Source of the DNA: Nocardioides donggukensis
Lineage (GTDB): Bacteria > Actinomycetota > Actinomycetes > Propionibacteriales > Nocardioidaceae
Length of the DNA: 64,000 bases
Assembly: GCF_014842875.1 (NCBI RefSeq)
Contig: NZ_JACYXZ010000001.1
Location: 124,001-188,000 of the forward strand
Direction of reading: 5' to 3'
Position 1 is the stretch's first letter. Each line of letters starts with the position of its first letter. A program made the position numbers and the translations under genes. This document shows, in pieces, positions 58,197 to 64,000 of the stretch. The notes under the pieces were generated by a model. That model saw only the letters and a program-made list of their open reading frames with translations, made no database searches and was not told the origin of the DNA.

Positions 58197-59216
58197 ATGA
58201 GCAAGGACAGCGGCACCCCGACGTACGTCGAGCCCGGCGAGGAGTTCGACCGGGACATGAACTACATCCCGGACCGGATCACCGCGGAGCCCGGCCGCTC
58301 CCGTGACCCGCACGACCCCGCGGCGCGGGACGGCGCCCTGGAGGTGGCCACCTGGCCAATCGAGCCGGGCCGGTACCGGCTGGTCGCCGCCCAGGCCTGC
58401 CCGTGGGCGAACCGGTCGATCATCGTCCGCCGCCTGCTGGGACTCGAGGACGTGCTCTCGCTCGGGACTCCCGGCCCGGTCCACGACGACCGGAGCTGGA
58501 CCTTCGACCTCGACGAGGGCGACCGGGACCCGGTGCTCGGCATCGAGCGGCTCCAGGAGGCCTACTTCGAGCGGGACCCGGACTACCCGCGTGGGATCAC
58601 CGTGCCCGCGCTGGTCGAGGTCGAGAGCGGCAAGGTGGTCACCAACGACTTCCCCTCGATCACCCACGACCTGTTCTTCGAGTGGCGCGACCACCACCGT
58701 CCCGGGGCCCCGGACCTCTGGCCGGAGGACGTCCGCGAGGAGATGGAGGAGGTCATGCAGCGGGTCTTCACCGAGGTCAACAACGGTGTCTACCGCTGCG
58801 GGTTCGCCGGGTCGCAGGCGTCCTACGACGCCGCGTTCGACCGGCTCTGGGCCGCCCTGGACTGGCTCGAGGAGCGGCTCACCGACCGGCGCTACCTCAT
58901 GGGCGACGTGATCACCGAGGCCGACATCCGGCTGTTCACGACGCTGGTGCGCTTCGACGCCGTCTACCACGGGCACTTCAAGTGCAACCGGCAGCGGCTC
59001 ACCGAGATGCCGGCGCTGTGGGGCTACGCCCGCGACCTGTTCCAGACGCCGGGGTTCGGCGAGACCATCGACTTCGAGCAGATCAAGGCCCACTACTACG
59101 TGGTGCACAGCGACGTGAACCCCACCGGGATCGTCCCGCGCGGCCCGGAGCCGGACTGGTGGGACTCCCCGCACGGCCGGGAGGCCCTGGGCGGGACGCC
59201 GATCGAGGCCTGGTGA
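58197..59216 (+). CDS. glutathionyl/mycothiyl-hydroquinone reductase-like protein (GST, Xi class)
   Basis: A 339-residue protein of the YqjG/ECM4 family. The thioredoxin-like N-domain carries the catalytic cysteine in AAQACPWANRSIIVRR; the C-terminal helical domain has VYRCGFAGSQASYDAAFDRL and YLMGDVITEADIRLFTTLVR. Family members reduce S-conjugated hydroquinones; in actinobacteria mycothiol would replace glutathione. A short gap separates it from the CDF gene on the same strand. Confidence 0.9.
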   Translation: MSKDSGTPTYVEPGEEFDRDMNYIPDRITAEPGRSRDPHDPAARDGALEVATWPIEPGRYRLVAAQACPWANRSIIVRRLLGLEDVLSLGTPGPVHDDRSWTFDLDEGDRDPVLGIERLQEAYFERDPDYPRGITVPALVEVESGKVVTNDFPSITHDLFFEWRDHHRPGAPDLWPEDVREEMEEVMQRVFTEVNNGVYRCGFAGSQASYDAAFDRLWAALDWLEERLTDRRYLMGDVITEADIRLFTTLVRFDAVYHGHFKCNRQRLTEMPALWGYARDLFQTPGFGETIDFEQIKAHYYVVHSDVNPTGIVPRGPEPDWWDSPHGREALGGTPIEAW

Positions 59217-59264
59217 GCGGCCCAGCGGGTGGCCTGGTGAGCACCGGCTCCTAGGGTTGGGCCC

Positions 59265-60200
59265 ATGGGCAGCACGGGCGCCGGGGCCGGCCACGGCCAT
59301 GCCGCCGGCCGGGCGGCGGACCGCGGGCGGTTGCGCCTGGTCCTGCTGATCACGGTCACGGTCCTCGTGGTCGAGCTGGTCGGAGCCCTGCTGACCGGCT
59401 CCCTGGCCCTGCTCGCCGACGCCGGCCACATGGCCACGGACGCGACCGGCGTCGTGATCGCCCTCTCCGCGGCGTACGTCGCCACCCGACCCGCCACCCC
59501 GCGTCGCACCTTCGGGCTGCACCGGGCCGAGATCCTCGCCGCGCTGGTCAACGCCGTGGTGCTCCTCGGGGTCTGCACCTTCCTGGGGTACGTCGGCGTG
59601 CGGCGACTGATCACGCCGTCGGAGGTGGAGGCGGGACCGATGATCGCGTTCGCCGCGGTCGGCCTGCTCGCCAACGCGGTCTCGCTGCTGGTGCTGCAGC
59701 GCTCCGACTCCGGCTCGCTGAACATGCGCGGCGCCTGGCTGGAGGTGGCCAGCGACCTGGTGGGCTCGGTGCTGGCCGTGGCGGCCGGGGTGGTCATCGT
59801 GCTCACCGGCTTCCACCGGGCGGACGCGATCGCCTCGCTGCTGATCGCCGGGCTGATCCTGCCCCGGTCCTTCTCACTGCTCCGCGAGTCGGTCTCCGTG
59901 CTCATGGAGTCGACGCCCCGCGGCCTGGACCTGGCGGAGGTGGAGCGGCACCTGGCCGGCGTGGACGGGGTGACCGAGGTGCACGACCTGCACGCGTGGA
60001 CGATCACGAGCGGGATCCCGAGCCTGTCCGCGCACGTGACCGTGACCGACGAGGCGCTGGCGGCCCGGGGGGTGGGAGTGCTGCTCGACGAGCTGTCGGT
60101 CTGCGTGGCCGGCCACTTCGGCGTCCGGCACGCCACCTTCCAGGTGGAGCCGGTCAGCCACCGCCGGCACGAGGACCTCGGTGAGGCCGGCTGCGAGTAG
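59265..60200 (+). CDS. cation diffusion facilitator transporter
   Basis: A 311-residue CDF exporter of divalent metals. A short His-rich start (GAGHGHAAG) precedes six transmembrane helices: the site in helix 2 is ALLADAGHMATDAT and in helix 5 WLEVASDLVGS; the C-terminal cytosolic domain has VHDLHAWTITSGIPSLSAHV and HFGVRHATFQVE. Compared with common members the first His of the helix 5 site is Glu. Zinc is the default guess. Confidence 0.9.
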   Translation: MGSTGAGAGHGHAAGRAADRGRLRLVLLITVTVLVVELVGALLTGSLALLADAGHMATDATGVVIALSAAYVATRPATPRRTFGLHRAEILAALVNAVVLLGVCTFLGYVGVRRLITPSEVEAGPMIAFAAVGLLANAVSLLVLQRSDSGSLNMRGAWLEVASDLVGSVLAVAAGVVIVLTGFHRADAIASLLIAGLILPRSFSLLRESVSVLMESTPRGLDLAEVERHLAGVDGVTEVHDLHAWTITSGIPSLSAHVTVTDEALAARGVGVLLDELSVCVAGHFGVRHATFQVEPVSHRRHEDLGEAGCE

Positions 60201-60209
60201 CGGGCGCGC

Positions 60210-61496
<1,287 letters not shown>

Positions 61497-61551
61497 GCGT
61501 GCCTCCGGTCGGTGTCGGTCTCGTGTGTGCGGGTCCGGCCGGGGCCGGGTC

Positions 61552-61998
61552 CTACGGGGGTGCCTGGACCGTGATCGGATCCCCGACCGTGATCGTGCCA
61601 GAGCCCAGCACCCGGCAGACGGAACCCGCGCGACGGCGCAGGGCTTCCTGGGCGCCGGGACCGAGCTCGTCGTCCAGCAGCCGGCAGGGCGCCGCCACCC
61701 GGACCACCTCGAGCAGCACCGGGCCGATCCGGATCAGCGAGCCGGGTGCCGTGGGGACCTCGCCGTGGGAGAGCGTCACGTTGCGGCGGGTGCCCTCGGG
61801 CGGCACCGGTCGGCCCAGCCGCTCGGCCGCCTCCGCGAGGGCGGTGCCGCTCTGCACGGTCACGTGCCGGTGCCGGCTGCCGTGGTAGCGGTCGCCCACG
61901 AGGCCACGACCCTCCTCGGCCTCCACGGAGCCGACGGACCGCATGGGGAGCCGTCGCCCCTTGGCGACGTGCAGGTGCGTGACGGTCGGCCCGGTCAC
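61552..61998 (-). CDS. MOSC domain protein
   Basis: A 148-residue single-domain MOSC protein. [20 protein letters not shown] and [18 protein letters not shown] open it, and the conserved cysteine is in [16 protein letters not shown] domains bind molybdenum cofactor or move sulfur; some act on toxic nitrogen compounds. The GTG start overlaps the SRPBCC gene stop by 4 bases, so both come from one mRNA. A MobA-like gene is elsewhere in the window. Confidence 0.85.
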   Translation of the reverse strand: MTGPTVTHLHVAKGRRLPMRSVGSVEAEEGRGLVGDRYHGSRHRHVTVQSGTALAEAAERLGRPVPPEGTRRNVTLSHGEVPTAPGSLIRIGPVLLEVVRVAAPCRLLDDELGPGAQEALRRRAGSVCRVLGSGTITVGDPITVQAPP

Positions 61999-62474
61999 AC
62001 CTGGGGCGCCGGACCGGTGCCCTGCCCGGCGTCCTCCTCGGCGGCGCGCGCCAGTCGGACCAGGGTCTGCTCGATGCCGCGCCGGTTGCGCTCGGGGAAG
62101 CCGGCCAGCGTGATGCCCAGCCGCCAGAAGCGGTTGTACCTGCTGTAGTCGAAGGTCTCGGTGACCTGGGTGCCGCCGTCGTCGGTCGGCTCGAGCTGGT
62201 AGCGCCAGCGGTGGCCGCCGAAGTGCCGCCACGCGATGAGCCGACCCTCCTCGAACTCCACGACCCGGTTGCGGATCTTGTAGGGCATCCCGAACATCTT
62301 CATGTCCACGCCGAACTCCGCACCCCGCTCGAGCCGGTCGGGTCCGGAGACAATCTCCTGCACCGACCCCGAGCCGTCGATCCGGGCGTGCTGGCGGGGG
62401 TCGGCGAGGATCGCGAAGACGACCTCGGGCGGGGCCGCGATCGCGGCGCGGGAGGAGACGGTGTGGTCGGTCAT
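61995..62474 (-). CDS. SRPBCC (START-like) family protein
   Basis: A 159-residue protein with the helix-grip fold: VSSRAAIAAPPEVVFAILAD starts it, with a hydrophobic cavity defined by GHRWRYQLEPTDDGGTQVTE and TFDYSRYNRFW. Such proteins bind or transport lipids or polyketides or act as cyclases; nothing here points to one. ATG at 62474 with GGGGGC upstream. Cotranscribed with the MOSC gene. Confidence 0.85.
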   Translation of the reverse strand: MTDHTVSSRAAIAAPPEVVFAILADPRQHARIDGSGSVQEIVSGPDRLERGAEFGVDMKMFGMPYKIRNRVVEFEEGRLIAWRHFGGHRWRYQLEPTDDGGTQVTETFDYSRYNRFWRLGITLAGFPERNRRGIEQTLVRLARAAEEDAGQGTGPAPQV

Positions 62475-62543
62475 GCCCCCGACGTTACCCGCGGGTACCC
62501 GGGTCGGGGCGGTTGCCCCGGCGAGGCGGGGGCACCATGAGCC

Positions 62544-63581
62544 ATGGACTTCGGACGGATCATCCGGGCGACGGTGGCGGCCACGCTCGCGTGGGTGGCG
62601 GTGCAGCCCTTCGGCGGAATGATCGACGACTACCGCTACTACGCGCCCCTGGGTGCGGTCATCGCCGTCACCTCGACGGTGGCGGGCTCGATGCGGGAGT
62701 CGGTCCGCACCGTGCTGGCGATGGCCCCGGGCGTGGCGCTGGCGGCGGCGGTCGCGCCGCTGCCGCAGCTGCCCGGGCTGGTGCTCGTGGTCGCGCTGGG
62801 CACGGCGATCGCGGTGTCCCCGGTGGGGGAGCGGCTCGGCGCGGCCGCGAGCTGGACCCCGGTGACCGCGGTGTTCGTGCTGGTCATCGGGGGCACCGAT
62901 CCCTGGGAGTACGCCGCGGCGTACGTCGGCCTGACCGGGCTCGGCGCCCTCGTCGGCACCGTGGTCAGCATGGGCTGGCCGCCCCTGCCGGCCCGCACCG
63001 AGGACCAGGCGCTGGCCCACGCGCGGGCCGACCTGTCGCGTCACCTGGAGCGGGTCGCGCAGGCCCTGGGGAGCGACCTGCCGCCGTCCCGGGAGGAGTG
63101 GCGGCAGCAGGTCGGGGAGCTCGACGAGGTCATCGACCGGCTGCGGCTGCTGGCCACCTCCTCGGCCGAGGCGCGCCGGCTGAACTGGCGGGCCCGTCGC
63201 TGGCAGGTCACCGCCGGGGCCCGCTACGAGCGGGTCCGGGCCATGGAGCGGGTCGCGCTGCTCGTGGACGACCTCAGCGACCTGGTCCGCGACCAGGAGC
63301 ACGCCGACCGGGACCTGGTGGCGCTCGGGCCGCCCCTGCGGCCGCCGGCGGCCCGCGCGCTCGGGGCGCTGGCCACGGCGCTCGGGGCGGTCGGACCGGA
63401 GCGCCCGGCGGCCCTGCGACAGGCCTACCACGAGGTCGAGCAGCTGGTGGTGGCGATGCGGGAGGTCCGGGAGGCCACCGGCGACGACCTGGTGACCGCC
63501 GGTGGCATCGTGACGGCCGCCGGCCGGGCCCTGGAGGCGCTCGCGAACCGCGGCCCGGCCCTGCCCGAGCGGCACGGCTGA
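62544..63581 (+). CDS. aromatic acid exporter/FUSC-like membrane protein
   Basis: A 345-residue protein. The first 150 residues form about five or six transmembrane helices (YYAPLGAVIAVTSTVAGSMR, VLVVALGTAIAVSPVGERLG), and the rest is a long helical cytoplasmic domain (WRQQVGELDEVIDRLRLLAT, VRAMERVALLVDDLSDLVRD), the layout of ArAE/FUSC-like exporters of aromatic acids. It is divergent from the SRPBCC gene. Substrate unknown. Confidence 0.78.
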   Translation: MDFGRIIRATVAATLAWVAVQPFGGMIDDYRYYAPLGAVIAVTSTVAGSMRESVRTVLAMAPGVALAAAVAPLPQLPGLVLVVALGTAIAVSPVGERLGAAASWTPVTAVFVLVIGGTDPWEYAAAYVGLTGLGALVGTVVSMGWPPLPARTEDQALAHARADLSRHLERVAQALGSDLPPSREEWRQQVGELDEVIDRLRLLATSSAEARRLNWRARRWQVTAGARYERVRAMERVALLVDDLSDLVRDQEHADRDLVALGPPLRPPAARALGALATALGAVGPERPAALRQAYHEVEQLVVAMREVREATGDDLVTAGGIVTAAGRALEALANRGPALPERHG

Positions 63582-63812
63582 CCCGGACCGGCGCCGCGAC
63601 GGCGGCCGGGGGACCGGGGTATCCGGGCTGCGATTGGCGGCCTCCCCGGCCGGGCGGGTAACTTGGTCTCTGCGGCAGTGTGTCCCCCGTCACAGGACGG
63701 GCCAGACGCCGCGCTCGACCCGCGGGACCCGGCGTACCACCCCTTCGTCGTCGCCGCGGGATCCCACCCCGGCACCGGTGACCCCGTGGCCCGGCGACGA
63801 GAAGGAGTGCAG

Positions 63813-64000
63813 GTGACCCACCAGGCCGAGTTCGGACCGGACCTCGCAGAGGTCTTCGGTCCGTCACACCAGGTCCGCCACGATTCCGGCGGCCCCGAGC
63901 TTGTCCAGCTGCTGACCCCCGAGGGGGAGCGCGTCGAGCACCCGGAGTTCTCCTTCGACCTCGACGACGAGGCGGTCCGCGGCTTCTACCGCGACATGGT
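63813..64000 (+). CDS. pyruvate/2-oxoacid dehydrogenase E1 component alpha subunit, 5' end
   Basis: Only the first 62 codons are in the window. GTG start with AAGGAG six bases upstream. PELVQLLTPEGERVEHPEF and EAVRGFYRDMV match the N-terminus of actinobacterial thiamine-diphosphate-dependent E1 alpha subunits, which decarboxylate pyruvate or branched-chain oxo acids. The ThDP motif lies beyond the edge. The 231-base gap upstream carries TTGGCG and TAACTT separated by 19 bases, a possible but weak promoter. Confidence 0.8.
   Translation, partial: MTHQAEFGPDLAEVFGPSHQVRHDSGGPELVQLLTPEGERVEHPEFSFDLDDEAVRGFYRDM

Overview
The window is 64 kb of chromosomal DNA with very high GC content and a strong GC bias at third codon positions. 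The gene set points to an actinomycete, most likely Propionibacteriales / Nocardioidaceae: a proteasome activator of the Bpa type, GTP-dependent PEP carboxykinase, a deazaflavin (F420)-dependent Ddn-family reductase, an actinobacterial-type MenB, a three-part proton-translocating transhydrogenase, RecBCD, and many GTG starts with 4-bp stop/start overlaps. The genus is an inference from gene content; no rRNA or marker alignment could be run.

Layout. 1-5.7 kb: end of a HAD phosphatase, a small anchored secreted protein, bpa, quinone oxidoreductase, a MobA/DUF6457 pair, a nitrilase-family amidase and a membrane protein. 5.7-12.4 kb: two tRNA-Ser genes, small proteins, a 42-residue secreted-peptide gene convergent with a TrmB/LuxR-like regulator, pckG, a membrane protein, an NAD(P)-binding protein and tRNA-Arg. 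12.5-16.7 kb: a hairpin repeat pair, an SDR, a secreted subtilisin and a secreted endonuclease/exonuclease/phosphatase-fold protein. 16.8-25.4 kb: a recC-recB-recD operon with overlapping genes. 25.5-31.2 kb: beta-propeller protein, acyl-CoA dehydrogenase, 2'-5' RNA ligase-type phosphodiesterase, MerR-VOC fusion, ACT protein, Ddn-like reductase and menB. 31.2-32.1 kb: a scar of decayed mobile DNA (tyrosine recombinase tail, Fic tail). 32.1-35.6 kb: an overlapping ABC transporter / DesKR-type two-component operon with a palindromic site upstream. 35.7-40 kb: sirtuin, pntAA-pntAB-pntB and a truncated AbiEi-like protein. 40-45.8 kb: a PhzE-like chorismate-aminating enzyme, a secreted sulfatase and pabA-pabB. 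45.8-51.4 kb: an OmpR-type two-component pair, a small membrane protein / LMW phosphatase / fructosamine-kinase operon, and a GntR regulator divergent from an amidinohydrolase with an operator between them. 51.5-58.2 kb: a 1,728-residue LPNTG surface protein and hisC. 58.2-64 kb: hydroquinone reductase, CDF transporter, hydrolase-OsmC fusion, MOSC and SRPBCC proteins, an aromatic acid exporter-like protein and the start of a pyruvate dehydrogenase E1 alpha gene.

Most of this is housekeeping. The parts least explained by known annotation are the peptide/regulator pair at 7.2-8.6 kb with a tandem repeat upstream; three families of long intergenic palindromes (5.77 and 15.37 kb; 12.53 and 12.66 kb; 58.1 kb); the lone PhzE homologue next to a complete pabAB pair; and the recombinase/Fic scar beside menB.
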